64,000 nucleotides of DNA from Flavobacterium shii. GTDB lineage: Bacteria > Bacteroidota > Bacteroidia > Flavobacteriales > Flavobacteriaceae. The notes under the pieces are model-generated. The model was not told where the DNA came from and searched no databases. It was given only the letters and a program-made list of their open reading frames with translations. Positions 26,137 through 35,082 of this stretch are shown here, in pieces; position 1 is the first letter of the stretch; the number at the start of each line of letters is the position of its first letter. Location of the stretch: NCBI RefSeq assembly GCF_025847235.1, contig NZ_JAOZEW010000021.1, forward strand, positions 47,211 through 111,210, in the 5' to 3' direction. A program made the position numbers and the translations under genes.

Positions 26137-27030
26137 ATGAAAAGCATAATAAACACATTAATATTTCTCTCATCAGTTTTAATCTATTGTCAGGAAAATG
26201 ATGATTTCTCAAAACGATTAAAAGCAATAAATACTCAAACCGTAGCCTATTATAATGTTGATGGAATTAATTTTTCAAACCAAACATTTAACTATGAATT
26301 TTCTGAAAAAAATTTGAAAAAAATTTATAGAAAATTCTCCCTTAAAGAAAGTGACTTAAAAATAAAAGATGACAGCCTAAACTATAACAATCTTTATATC
26401 ACTAAATCTGTAAATGTAATTGATAATATTAATCAGATAAACTCATATTATTTTGTTGAAGACAAAAACAAAACAATTTCTGTTTTTTGGTTCGGCTACT
26501 ATAATAAAATTGATAAATATTTTGAACGAAAATATATAAATCGGATTTTAAACCATGAGATTCCTAAAGAAGTTTTTGAATCAAGAACAATTGACAGTAT
26601 TGATTTTGCAGGAAGAAAAATTAAGCTAGGAAACAATTGCTATTGGACAAATATTAATACAATTCAATGTCCCTATAATGGAGAAATGAACTGGTCAGTG
26701 CACAAGACCATGGAAAGTGCACAACAGTCAATTAGCAATCAATTCAATATTACAAAAAGTCAAAAAACAGGGAAAATAATTTCTGAAGAAGAAATTGATG
26801 TAATATTTGAAGGAACAGAAACTAAAGCTAAAAAAGTGATTTATGATTTTACAGGTTTAAAATCGTTACTTGCAGGGATGTCTGGAGGAAAAACATTGAC
26901 TATTTATTATGTAGCCAATAAAGTAAGAGGGAATTATGTGAGTTGTTGTATGAGTTTTTGGAATAACGATACAATAACCGAAAATGGATTAGCTCCATTA
27001 TTAGAAGAAGTAATGCAGATTAAAAAATAA
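26137..27030 (+). CDS. Exported protein of unknown function
   Basis: A 297-residue protein with an N-terminal signal peptide (hydrophobic core at about residues 5-17). Cys18 is preceded by Tyr, so it does not form a good lipobox and Sec/SPI processing is likelier. The mature part is Asn/Lys/Ile-rich and I recognise no domain. It lies 21 bp after the hotdog gene and 34 bp before a conserved-looking small gene, so co-transcription is likely. Its generic composition suggests an accessory insertion and not a pathway enzyme, which is inference. Confidence 0.75.
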   Translation: MKSIINTLIFLSSVLIYCQENDDFSKRLKAINTQTVAYYNVDGINFSNQTFNYEFSEKNLKKIYRKFSLKESDLKIKDDSLNYNNLYITKSVNVIDNINQINSYYFVEDKNKTISVFWFGYYNKIDKYFERKYINRILNHEIPKEVFESRTIDSIDFAGRKIKLGNNCYWTNINTIQCPYNGEMNWSVHKTMESAQQSISNQFNITKSQKTGKIISEEEIDVIFEGTETKAKKVIYDFTGLKSLLAGMSGGKTLTIYYVANKVRGNYVSCCMSFWNNDTITENGLAPLLEEVMQIKK

Positions 27031-27064
27031 ATACATTTACTCGTATTTCAAAAAGAAAAAGGTC

Positions 27065-27469
27065 ATGGAAAAAGAAAAAGTACCACAAGACAAAGGGAAT
27101 CTAACCAAAAATAATATTAAAGAGCTTGTATATGCAACCGATGAAAACGGCAATTATACGACAGCTCTAAGTACAGGTTGGGAACCTAAAACTATTGCAC
27201 TTTCTAATTCTATCGATGAAATAAACGAACGAATCGCCGACGCAAAACTGCAAGTAAAAAACGGAGAAGTAAGCCCTATCTGTTATTACATGGAATTAAA
27301 CCGAATGGATCTTCTTATTCTTTCCAATTATGTTGGTATGTGGAAATGGCGCGTAAAAAGGCATTTTAAACCCGCTATCTTTGCAAAACTAAATGACCAC
27401 ATTTTACAAAAATATGCTGAAGCCTTTTCGATTTCAGTATTCGAATTAAAAAATTTTAAAACAGATTAA
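27065..27469 (+). CDS. Small cytoplasmic protein of unknown function
   Basis: A 134-residue protein without signal peptide or membrane segment. It is mostly helical by composition, with YYMELNRMDLLILSNYVGMWKWRVKRHFKP at its centre as two shorter conserved-looking pieces. Its last base overlaps the start of the BtrH-like gene, implying translational coupling and probably a shared complex or reaction. No catalytic motif is seen. It could be a partner or chaperone of the BtrH-like acyltransferase. Confidence 0.78.
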   Translation: MEKEKVPQDKGNLTKNNIKELVYATDENGNYTTALSTGWEPKTIALSNSIDEINERIADAKLQVKNGEVSPICYYMELNRMDLLILSNYVGMWKWRVKRHFKPAIFAKLNDHILQKYAEAFSISVFELKNFKTD

Positions 27470-28467
27470 TGCAAACTACTTTTACACATCATCAATCGGC
27501 ACATTGCGAAAATGGGGTAGCTTCAAACTTGCTAAAAAACAATGGTTTAAATTTAAGTGAACCTATGGTTTTTGGGATTGGATCAGGACTTTTTTTCGTG
27601 TACCTGCCTTTTATAAAAGTTAATTATGCTCCCGCTATAAGTTACAGAACCCTACCGGGACAAATTTTCAGAAGAGTTGCCAATAGGTTGCATTTAAAAA
27701 TAAAAAGACAAAAATTTTCATCTGTTGCAAAAGCAAATCAAGCTTTGGATGAAAATCTAAAAAATAACATCCCAACAGGATTACAAGTTGGTGTTTATAA
27801 TTTAAGTTATTTTCCAGATGAGTATCGCTTTCATTTCAATGCTCATAACTTAGTCGTTTACGGAAAAACCGATACCGATTATCTTATTAGTGATCCGGTA
27901 ATGGAAACTGTTACAACGCTTACACATGATGAATTAGACAAAGTACGTTTTGCCAAAGGTGCTTTTGCTCCAAAAGGGCAAATGTATTACCCTATTCATA
28001 TTCCTGAGAATGTAGATTTAAAAAGTGCTATTATCAAAGGAATAAAAAACACTTGTCGCGATATGCTTGCGCCAATGCCTATTATTGGTGTGAAAGGAAT
28101 CAAACTTGTTTCGGGAAAAATACGTAAATGGCCCCTTCAACACGGAACCAAAAAAGCCAATCATTACCTGGCACAAATGGTACGTATGCAAGAAGAAATA
28201 GGAACTGGTGGCGGAGGATTCCGTTTTATATATGCTGCTTTTTTACAAGAAGCTGCTGTTATTTTAAATAATGAAGATTTAAAAATCCTTTCGAAAGAAA
28301 TGACACAAATTGGAGATTTATGGCGAGATTTTGCTGTAGAAGCTTCAAGAATCTACAAGAATCGAAGTGCCAAAAATGATGCTTACAATACTATTGCCGA
28401 CCAACTTTTGGACATTGCCAATAGAGAAGAAGTATTTTTCAAGAAATTAAAAAAAGCAATTAGCTAG
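27469..28467 (+). CDS. BtrH-N-domain papain-like acyltransferase candidate
   Basis: A 332-residue protein whose N-terminal half resembles the BtrH N-terminal domain (butirosin acyl transfer) and whose C-terminal half is helical. A papain-type triad can be drawn: C13 in SAHCENG, H126 in FNAHNLVV and D142 in ISDPV. BtrH moves an acyl group from a carrier protein to an amine; here the analogous reaction could move the polyene acyl group from an ACP to the dialkylresorcinol. Coupled upstream to the 134-residue gene and downstream to an ABC exporter. The function is inferred from fold and context. Confidence 0.78.
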   Translation: MQTTFTHHQSAHCENGVASNLLKNNGLNLSEPMVFGIGSGLFFVYLPFIKVNYAPAISYRTLPGQIFRRVANRLHLKIKRQKFSSVAKANQALDENLKNNIPTGLQVGVYNLSYFPDEYRFHFNAHNLVVYGKTDTDYLISDPVMETVTTLTHDELDKVRFAKGAFAPKGQMYYPIHIPENVDLKSAIIKGIKNTCRDMLAPMPIIGVKGIKLVSGKIRKWPLQHGTKKANHYLAQMVRMQEEIGTGGGGFRFIYAAFLQEAAVILNNEDLKILSKEMTQIGDLWRDFAVEASRIYKNRSAKNDAYNTIADQLLDIANREEVFFKKLKKAIS

Positions 28468-28474
28468 ATATATT

Positions 28475-29227
28475 TTGCAACCCATTATTCAAATAACATC
28501 CCTTTCTAAAAAGTACAAAAATGCAGAAATGTATTCTTTGAACGATTTAACGCTTACTATAAACGAAGGACAAATTTTTGGTTTATTAGGCCCAAATGGA
28601 GCCGGAAAAACTACTTTGATTTCCATGCTTTGTGGTTTGGTCAAGCCTACTTCGGGTTCTTTTACCATTAGTGATATGGCATATGCAAATAATGCTACCA
28701 AAATAAAAAAGATTATAGGTGTTGTTCCTCAGGAATATGCCTTGTATCCTACCCTAACGGCAAGAGAGAATTTACATTATTTCGGGAGTATGTATGGCTT
28801 AAAAGGTCAGGACTTAAAAGACAAAGTAATCGAAACTTTGGACCTTTTGGGTTTACTGAAATTTGCCGATAAACGCATCGAAACCTTTTCGGGCGGAATG
28901 AAAAGAAGAATTAATTTAATTGCAGGTATATTACACAATCCTAAAATTATCTTTCTGGATGAACCAACGGTTGGTGTCGACGTACAATCGAAAAATGCTA
29001 TTATTGATTATCTAAAACACCTCAACCAAAACGGAACTACTATAATATATACTTCGCATCATTTATCCGAAGCAGAAGATTTTTGTAGTGATATTGCAAT
29101 ACTAGACCAAGGCAAAATTTATGCTCAAGGCACACCATCAGGATTAATTTCGAGCACACAAAATGCTCAAAATCTCGAAGACGTTTTTATTTCATTAACT
29201 GGTAAAGAACTGAGAGATGATATATAA
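28475..29227 (+). CDS. ABC transporter ATP-binding protein
   Basis: A 250-residue ATPase subunit. Walker A GPNGAGKT (39-46), signature FSGGMKRR, Walker B IIFLDEP and the following H-loop (YTSHH) are all intact. The start is TTG at 28475, because no ATG precedes the conserved N-terminus within the short gap after the BtrH-like gene. The last 11 bp overlap the permease gene. With that permease it forms an ABC-2 exporter that probably moves pigment or a precursor out of the cytoplasm. Confidence 0.92.
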   Translation: MQPIIQITSLSKKYKNAEMYSLNDLTLTINEGQIFGLLGPNGAGKTTLISMLCGLVKPTSGSFTISDMAYANNATKIKKIIGVVPQEYALYPTLTARENLHYFGSMYGLKGQDLKDKVIETLDLLGLLKFADKRIETFSGGMKRRINLIAGILHNPKIIFLDEPTVGVDVQSKNAIIDYLKHLNQNGTTIIYTSHHLSEAEDFCSDIAILDQGKIYAQGTPSGLISSTQNAQNLEDVFISLTGKELRDDI

Positions 29228-30500
29228 ATTATGGATGTCTGTCGTAAAAGAGTTTCTTTTATTAAAAAGAGATTTAGGAGGATTAATCATTTTATTTGTG
29301 ATGCCTCTAGTACTTGTTATTACTGTAACCTTAATTCAGGATAGTACTTTTAAAACCGTAAGTGATTCCAAAATCGAAATCCTTTTGGTAAATAATGACA
29401 ATGGTTCTGTAGCCAAAACAGTTTATGATAATTTACAAAAAAGCAACCTGTTTACTGTCGTTACCCAAATTAACAATATTCCTTTAACCGAGGCTGTTGC
29501 CAAAGAAGCTGTTTATAAAGGAAAATACCAACTGGCGATTGTTATTCCTGAAAACTTAAGCAAGGATTTACAAGCAAAAATAGATCAGAATGTTCAAAAA
29601 ATAGTGAGTAGTATTGGCTCAACCGATACAGTTACTCACACCGAAACTCCTAAAATAATTAACCAAAAGGAAGTAAAACTATACTTTGACCCTGCGGTAC
29701 AAATGACTTTTAAGAATGCAGTCATGAACTCTATCGATAAGATGATTTCGCAAATAGAAACACATTCTATATACACCGCTTTCCAGGAACAATTAGGAGA
29801 AGGAAGTGCTAGTTTTGAACAAAAAAGTTTTATCACTTTCAAAGAAATAGTTCCTAGAGTAAACAACAAAGAAGTGTTGCCAAATTCAACACAACATAAC
29901 GTTCCGGCTTGGACACTTTTTGCCATGTTCTTTATCGTGATTCCGCTTTCGATTAATATTGTAAAAGAAAAAACACAGGGGACCTTTGTTCGTTTATTAA
30001 CAAATCCCGTTTCAAACCGTGTTGTAATGCTAGGTAAAACAATTACGTATTCCGTAATTTGTATGATTCAGTTTTATATGATGGTTGCCGTTGCTGTATT
30101 TCTATTTCCAGAAATTGGTTTGCCACCACTTAATATCGAAGGACATTTATTCCTAATGAGCATCGTTGCATTATTCTCGGGATTTGCCGCTATAGGTTTC
30201 GGGATTTTATTAGGAACCGTTGCCAAGACACAAGAACAATCGGCTCCGTTTGGCGCAACAAGCGTTATTATATTGGCTGCAATTGGGGGCGTTTGGGTTC
30301 CTGTTTTTGCAATGCCAAAAATCATGCAAATCATAGCCAAATCATCCCCTATGAACTGGGGATTAAATGCATTTTATGATGTGTTGTTACGTAACGCATC
30401 TTTCTTAGAAATCATTCCGGAGATAAGTTTATTATTTCTGTTTTTTATAATTACCACAACAATTGCCTTAGCATATGATAAGAAGAAAAGAGCAGTATAA
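29217..30500 (+). CDS. ABC-2 type transporter permease
   Basis: A 427-residue permease with one N-terminal membrane segment (about 20-42), a large extracytoplasmic domain (about 43-225) and five to six C-terminal segments, the usual layout of YhiH/YbhR-type exporters. The N-terminus starts inside the ATPase gene. Its 3' end overlaps the thioesterase gene by 26 bp. It may export a lipid-like pigment intermediate, but substrate specificity cannot be read. Confidence 0.9.
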   Translation: MIYKLWMSVVKEFLLLKRDLGGLIILFVMPLVLVITVTLIQDSTFKTVSDSKIEILLVNNDNGSVAKTVYDNLQKSNLFTVVTQINNIPLTEAVAKEAVYKGKYQLAIVIPENLSKDLQAKIDQNVQKIVSSIGSTDTVTHTETPKIINQKEVKLYFDPAVQMTFKNAVMNSIDKMISQIETHSIYTAFQEQLGEGSASFEQKSFITFKEIVPRVNNKEVLPNSTQHNVPAWTLFAMFFIVIPLSINIVKEKTQGTFVRLLTNPVSNRVVMLGKTITYSVICMIQFYMMVAVAVFLFPEIGLPPLNIEGHLFLMSIVALFSGFAAIGFGILLGTVAKTQEQSAPFGATSVIILAAIGGVWVPVFAMPKIMQIIAKSSPMNWGLNAFYDVLLRNASFLEIIPEISLLFLFFIITTTIALAYDKKKRAV

Positions 30501-30924
30501 CGAAGCTATTGCATTAACAGTTACCGAAGAAGTTAGAGTTCGCTTTAACGAAACCGATGCACTCGGGATCGTTTGGCACGGCTATTATATAACTTACTTT
30601 GAAGATGGTCGTGAAGCTTTCGGGCGTAAACACAAACTTACCTATCTGGATGTTGCCGAAAGCGGTTATACAACACCAATCGTAAAATCTATTTGTGAAC
30701 ACAAACTATCTTTACGTTATGGCGATGTTATTAGGGTAGAAACAAGTATTGTCGATACACCAGCCGCTAAAATAATTTTTAGATTCAAAATTTTTAATAC
30801 CAATAATGAGATTGTCTGCACAGGCGAAACCACTCAGGTATTTTTAAATAAAGAAGGAAATTTAATGCTTACCAATCCTCCATTTTATGAAGAATGGAAG
30901 AGAAAAGTAGGATTGTTAAAGTAA
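30475..30924 (+). CDS. YbgC/4-hydroxybenzoyl-CoA thioesterase-like hotdog enzyme
   Basis: A 149-residue acyl thioesterase of the 4HBT family. The catalytic Asp is D28 in NETDALGIVWHGYYITYFE, the classical motif. It overlaps the permease gene, so it is part of the same operon. It may release the polyene acid or p-coumaroyl group from ACP or CoA, or proofread stalled chains. Aryl-polyene clusters usually contain such a thioesterase. Confidence 0.88.
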   Translation: MIRRKEQYNEAIALTVTEEVRVRFNETDALGIVWHGYYITYFEDGREAFGRKHKLTYLDVAESGYTTPIVKSICEHKLSLRYGDVIRVETSIVDTPAAKIIFRFKIFNTNNEIVCTGETTQVFLNKEGNLMLTNPPFYEEWKRKVGLLK

Positions 30925-30937
30925 AACACAATAACAT

Positions 30938-31036
30938 CCTGCAAGGTTTTTTTCTAACCTTGTAGGTATGATAATCAATACAAGATACCTAACAGGTTTT
31001 AGAAACCTGTTAGGATAGCAACTTAAAACCTTGCAG
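30938..31036. repeat. Nested palindromic repeat
   Basis: An outer inverted pair CTGCAAGGTTTT (30939-30950) / AAAACCTTGCAG (31025-31036) encloses CCTAACAGGTTT (30988-30999) / AAACCTGTTAGG (31003-31014), a 12-bp perfect stem with a 3-base loop. A third small stem, CAAGGTT/AACCTTG, starts at 30942. It resembles REP- or MITE-like dispersed elements in flavobacterial genomes. It fills most of the thioesterase-ketosynthase gap. Confidence 0.75.
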
Positions 31037-31051
31037 AATAAAACAATAAAA

Positions 31052-32191
31052 ATGACAAAAGCAGTATTCATCACGCAAACCAATTGTATCACACCATTAG
31101 GATTTAATGTTCCATCGAACATTGAAGCTATCCTTAATGGCGAATCTGGTATTCAGTTGCATGAAGATGTATCCTTGATGCCAAATCCTTTTTATGCTTC
31201 GATTATAAATGAGGAAAAACTAAATTCTGCTTTCGCAAAAGTTAGTTCTAAAACCAACTATTCGAGATTAGAGAAAATGATGATTTTGGCTTTAGAACCA
31301 ATAATCAAAAATTCTAAAATAGATTTAGATTCAAAGACCGCCTTTATACTTTCGACAACAAAAGGAAATGTTACTGCATTAAAAAATGATTCACCTGAGA
31401 GTTTTCAGAATGCGCATTTGCATACTTTAGCGCAGACAATAGCCGATTATTTTGGATTTAAAACCCAGCCAATAGTCGTTTCGAATGCTTGTGTATCAGG
31501 AATTCTGGTCGTTTCGGTTGCCAAAAGATTAATACAAAGTGAACTCTACGACAACGTTTTTATCGTTGCTGGTGATGAAGTTTCGGAATTTGTTTTGTCT
31601 GGTTTTAATGCTTTTCAAGCAATGAGTAGTTTACCCTGCAAACCATATTCTGTAAACAGAACCGGTGTAAGTCTTGGTGAAGCAGCTGCAGCAGTTTTAA
31701 TTTCGGCAGCAGCCAAAAACGCAAAAATAAAAGTTGCAGGAGATAGTTCTATAAACGATGCCAATCATATTTCGGGTCCATCAAGAACAGGCGAAGGTTT
31801 ATTCAGAAGCATTCAAAATGCCTTAAACGAAGCACAAATAAAACCTGAGAATATCGATTATATTTCGGCTCATGGAACCGCAACACCATTTAATGACGAA
31901 ATGGAAGCTATCGCTTTCAACCGATTACAAATGGGAACTATTCCTGTAAATAGTCTGAAAGGTTTTTACGGTCATACCTTAGGCGCATCTGGATTGTTAG
32001 AAACCGTAATTGCGATTGAATCTGTGCTTCAAAACAAGCTTTTTGTTTCCTTAGGTTTTGATGAATTGGGTGTAAGTCAATCGATAAATGTTATCCAAGA
32101 AAACGAAGATAAAAATATCGAAACGTTCCTAAAAACAGCTTCTGGATTTGGAGGTTGTAATACGGCTGTAGTTTTTGAAAAAGTGAAGTAA
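31052..32191 (+). CDS. Beta-ketoacyl-ACP synthase
   Basis: A 379-residue ketosynthase. The catalytic residues are C147 in SNACVSGILV, H274 in SAHGTATPFND and H308 in FYGHTLGASG. I used the ATG at 31052; the frame is open seven codons upstream from a TTG, but that lies in the palindromic repeat. The chain is somewhat shorter than FabF. It is one of three apparently active FabF-type ketosynthases in the cluster and may set the polyene or an alkyl-chain precursor; the specific step is unknown. Confidence 0.9.
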   Translation: MTKAVFITQTNCITPLGFNVPSNIEAILNGESGIQLHEDVSLMPNPFYASIINEEKLNSAFAKVSSKTNYSRLEKMMILALEPIIKNSKIDLDSKTAFILSTTKGNVTALKNDSPESFQNAHLHTLAQTIADYFGFKTQPIVVSNACVSGILVVSVAKRLIQSELYDNVFIVAGDEVSEFVLSGFNAFQAMSSLPCKPYSVNRTGVSLGEAAAAVLISAAAKNAKIKVAGDSSINDANHISGPSRTGEGLFRSIQNALNEAQIKPENIDYISAHGTATPFNDEMEAIAFNRLQMGTIPVNSLKGFYGHTLGASGLLETVIAIESVLQNKLFVSLGFDELGVSQSINVIQENEDKNIETFLKTASGFGGCNTAVVFEKVK

Positions 32192-32192
32192 T

Positions 32193-33197
32193 ATGGAAAA
32201 CAACGAATCTAAATTTCTTATCTACGACAATCCAAATGGAAAAGTTAGGGTTGATGTTTTTGTACAAGACGAAACGATTTGGCTCACACAAAAAGCTATG
32301 AGTAAATTGTTTGGCACAACCTCACAGAATATCACTTTACATTTAAAAAACATTTTTGAATCTGAAGAATTACAAGAAAATTCAACTTGTAAGGAAACCT
32401 TACAAGTTCAACAAGAGGGTAATCGTCAAGTAGCTAGAACTCAAAAAATTTATAATCTTGACGCTATTATTTCTGTTGGTTACCGAGTAAATTCTACTAA
32501 AGCAACTCAATTTAGGATCTGGGCAACTCAGACTCTAAAAGAATTTATCATAAAAGGTTTTGTTCTAGATGATGACCGTCTAAAACAGGGACAAACTGTT
32601 TTTGGTAAAGATTATTTTAAAGAATTATTACGTAGAGTCCGCTCTATTCGTGCCAGCGAACGTAGAATCTATCAACAAGTGAGCGATATTTTTGCTGAGT
32701 GCAGTATCGATTATGATAAAAACTCAGAAACGACAAAAAATTTCTACGCCTTGGTTCAAAATAAATTTCACTTTGCTATAACTGGAAATACTGCTGCAGA
32801 AATTATCCATAAAAATGCCGACAAAAAGAAAGACAACATGGGACTTAGCAGCTGGAAAAATGCTCCTGATGGTAGAATTTTAAAATCGGATGTAATTATC
32901 GCTAAAAATTATTTACAAGAAAAAGAAATAACTCAATTAGAAAGAACTGTAACAGGTTACTTTGATTATGTAGAAGGTTTGATCGAGCGTGAAAACACTT
33001 TTACGATGGAAGAATTAGCTACAAGTGTAAATAAATTTTTATCATTCAACGAATACAAAATTTTAGACGGTAAAGGCAGAATATCTAAAATTCAAGCTGA
33101 TAAAAAAGCCATAAAAGAATATGATGAGTTTAATAAAACTCAAAAAATAATTTCAGATTTTGATAAAGAAATAAAACAAATCGGAAAGAAAAAATGA
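32193..33197 (+). CDS. RhuM family protein
   Basis: A 334-residue protein of the RhuM (virulence RhuM) family, recognisable by IWLTQKAMSKLFGTTSQNI near the N-terminus, YNLDAIISVGYRVNS and the RIWATQTLKEFIIKGF segment. Such proteins are common in mobile or defence-related islands; a biochemical function is not established. It starts 1 bp after a ketosynthase stop and overlaps the next gene by 4 bp. It has no expected role in pigment synthesis and looks like an accessory insertion. Confidence 0.9.
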   Translation: MENNESKFLIYDNPNGKVRVDVFVQDETIWLTQKAMSKLFGTTSQNITLHLKNIFESEELQENSTCKETLQVQQEGNRQVARTQKIYNLDAIISVGYRVNSTKATQFRIWATQTLKEFIIKGFVLDDDRLKQGQTVFGKDYFKELLRRVRSIRASERRIYQQVSDIFAECSIDYDKNSETTKNFYALVQNKFHFAITGNTAAEIIHKNADKKKDNMGLSSWKNAPDGRILKSDVIIAKNYLQEKEITQLERTVTGYFDYVEGLIERENTFTMEELATSVNKFLSFNEYKILDGKGRISKIQADKKAIKEYDEFNKTQKIISDFDKEIKQIGKKK

Positions 33198-33874
33198 AAC
33201 TACAAAGATTCATATTTATAACTGTAATGCTACTTTCCTTTTTTGGATGTAAAAAGAAAGAAAATGATAAACTACAATTTGAAAAGAATGTTATTAATAA
33301 TGTTTTTCTTGAAATAGTTGAGTCAATATATATGGATAGAAGAATTATGCTTCCACCACCAAGCCCCAGAGTAGATTTTAAAACCAATAAAGAAGATACT
33401 ATTGGTTATCATGCTGAATTGAAAAAATATAATTTTGAACAGGATAGTATCAAAAATGACAAAACAAGAATATTAATTGGTGTTTATGATGATGTGAAAA
33501 AAATTAGTCCTCAAGAAACTGAAATTATTCCCAAAGAAATTAAGCTTTCCAAATACTCTTATGACATTTCAAAAGAAACAGACGAATACAAATTTGATTT
33601 GAAAACTTTTGAAAATAATAAAAAGTTTAATTTTCAAAGAACATCAAAATATCCTCATGAAAAAAATTGGAATCTCGATGACAAAAGTAATTTATTGCCT
33701 GTTGGAACTATTTCAGTATCGAGAATCCAGTTTAATAAAACAAAAACATCAGGGATACTATCTGCCGGTGCTTCTTGCGGAGGTGGAAGAAGCGGAAGAG
33801 GCTTTATAATTATAATTGAAAATAAATCTGGGAAATGGAAAATTGCTAAAATCATTCATACTTGGGTTTCATAA
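33194..33874 (+). CDS. Lipoprotein of unknown function
   Basis: A 226-residue protein with a lipoprotein signal peptide (lipobox SFFGC, lipidated Cys19), followed by a Lys-rich stretch. A Gly/Ser/Cys-rich segment (SAGASCGGGRSGRG) lies near the C-terminus and is followed by a beta-rich tail that reads like a secreted-protein end. The start overlaps the RhuM stop (ATGA), so the two genes probably moved and are translated together. No known domain is recognised. Confidence 0.76.
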   Translation: MKLQRFIFITVMLLSFFGCKKKENDKLQFEKNVINNVFLEIVESIYMDRRIMLPPPSPRVDFKTNKEDTIGYHAELKKYNFEQDSIKNDKTRILIGVYDDVKKISPQETEIIPKEIKLSKYSYDISKETDEYKFDLKTFENNKKFNFQRTSKYPHEKNWNLDDKSNLLPVGTISVSRIQFNKTKTSGILSAGASCGGGRSGRGFIIIIENKSGKWKIAKIIHTWVS

Positions 33875-33981
33875 AATAAAAGAAGTATTGCAATTATACA
33901 TTTTAAAGTATTCAAATCTTAGTGAAATTTAAAAAATCAAAAAAAATAGTGCTAATTAGTGGAATTAGTGTTTAAAATAAA

Positions 33982-34599
33982 ATGGCTGAAAACAAAACAT
34001 ACATACAATCCTATTGCACAATCCAAAACAACGAAATTATTTTGAATGGAGCTTCTGTTTTTAAAACTGAACCAACTTCATTTGCTGATTTTTCGAAACA
34101 AGCGTATCGCAATTTTGAGGTTAATTATCCTAAGTTTTTCAAAATGGATTCTTTAAGCAAGCTTGCTTTTTTAGGCGCTGAATTACTTTTAAAATCAGAA
34201 ACAGAATCTGGAATAGATAACAATACCGCTTTGCTTTTAGCAAATAAATCATCAAGTTTGGATACCGATGTAAAGTATCAGGAATCTATATCCGATAAGG
34301 AAAACTATTATCCAAGCCCGGCAGTTTTTGTTTACACTTTACCAAACATTTGCCTGGGTGAAATTAGTATCCGTCATCAACTAAAAAGTGAAAATTCTTT
34401 TTTTATATTTGACGCCTTCAATCCGGAATTCATGACCAGTTATGCCAATACGCTTTTACATACCAATAAAGCAGAAACTGTGCTTTGTGGATGGGTTGAA
34501 TTTTTTAATGAGGAATATAAAGCTTTTCTTTGCCTGATCGGTAAGGAAGAAAACCAAGAATACCAAAACGAAACGATAGAAACATTATATAATAAATAA
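33982..34599 (+). CDS. Truncated ketosynthase-like protein
   Basis: A 205-residue protein resembling only the N-terminal half of a ketosynthase. It has no active-site Cys motif and none of the C-terminal His motifs. It lies 2 bp before a carrier protein gene, and similar short proteins are annotated as 3-oxoacyl-ACP synthases in flavobacterial pigment clusters. It is probably a structural or docking subunit and not a condensing enzyme. Because the reading frame is clean and the spacing tight, decay is less likely than specialisation. Confidence 0.7.
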   Translation: MAENKTYIQSYCTIQNNEIILNGASVFKTEPTSFADFSKQAYRNFEVNYPKFFKMDSLSKLAFLGAELLLKSETESGIDNNTALLLANKSSSLDTDVKYQESISDKENYYPSPAVFVYTLPNICLGEISIRHQLKSENSFFIFDAFNPEFMTSYANTLLHTNKAETVLCGWVEFFNEEYKAFLCLIGKEENQEYQNETIETLYNK

Positions 34600-34601
34600 C
34601 C

Positions 34602-34859
34602 ATGGACGCATTAAAATTAGAATTAAAAAATAAAATTATTACCGTTTTAAACCTTGAAGACATTACCCTTGAAGATATTAATGACAATGATCCTTTGTTT
34701 GGGGATGGTTTAGGTTTAGACTCTATCGATGCTCTGGAATTAATCGTTATTCTGGATAAAGATTACGGAATTAAACTGGTTGACCCGAAAGAAGGAAAAG
34801 TAATTTTTCAATCAATCGAATCAATGGCTGCCTATATTACGGCTAATAGAACGAAGTAG
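34602..34859 (+). CDS. Acyl carrier protein 2
   Basis: An 85-residue carrier protein with the phosphopantetheine serine S41 in LGLDSIDALEL. It lies 2 bp after the ketosynthase-like gene and upstream of the KS/CLF pair. Two carrier proteins are usual in aryl-polyene pathways. Its stop codon overlaps the left end of the inverted-repeat element. Confidence 0.94.
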   Translation: MDALKLELKNKIITVLNLEDITLEDINDNDPLFGDGLGLDSIDALELIVILDKDYGIKLVDPKEGKVIFQSIESMAAYITANRTK

Positions 34860-35078
34860 ACTTCTTAGACTTGCTTAGATTTTCTTAGACTACTTAAATA
34901 AAAGTATTGTCTGAAATCTAAGCAAGTCTAAAAGATTGAAATAGTTTCAAGAAGCTTGTCAAAGTTTAAAATAATAAATTGTTCGATTTTTAGATTATTC
35001 GACTATCCTCTAGTTTTTCATGAATTTTTATCTAGAAAATCTAAGTAGTCTAAGTAAGTCTAAAATCCAAGAAGTCTA
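34857..35078. repeat. MITE-like inverted-repeat element
   Basis: The ends are inverted (TAGACTTCTT at 34857, AAGAAGTCTA at 35069-35078) and about 39 bp at each side are imperfect inverted copies built of the same TTAGACT modules. Inside is an 18-bp perfect inverted repeat, TTAGACTTGCTTAGATTT (34865-34882) with its complement at 34914-34931. It spans from the ACP stop to 4 bp before the ketosynthase start and contains no ORF. Confidence 0.75.
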
Positions 35079-35082
35079 AAAA

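Noticed and set aside
31031..32191. Ketosynthase starting at TTG 31031
   Set aside because: The TTG is inside the palindromic repeat; the ATG at 31052 precedes the normal ketosynthase N-terminus.
34857..35078. Insertion sequence remnant with transposase
   Set aside because: The element has inverted ends but no ORF, so a transposase cannot be supported; it is listed as a non-coding MITE-like repeat.
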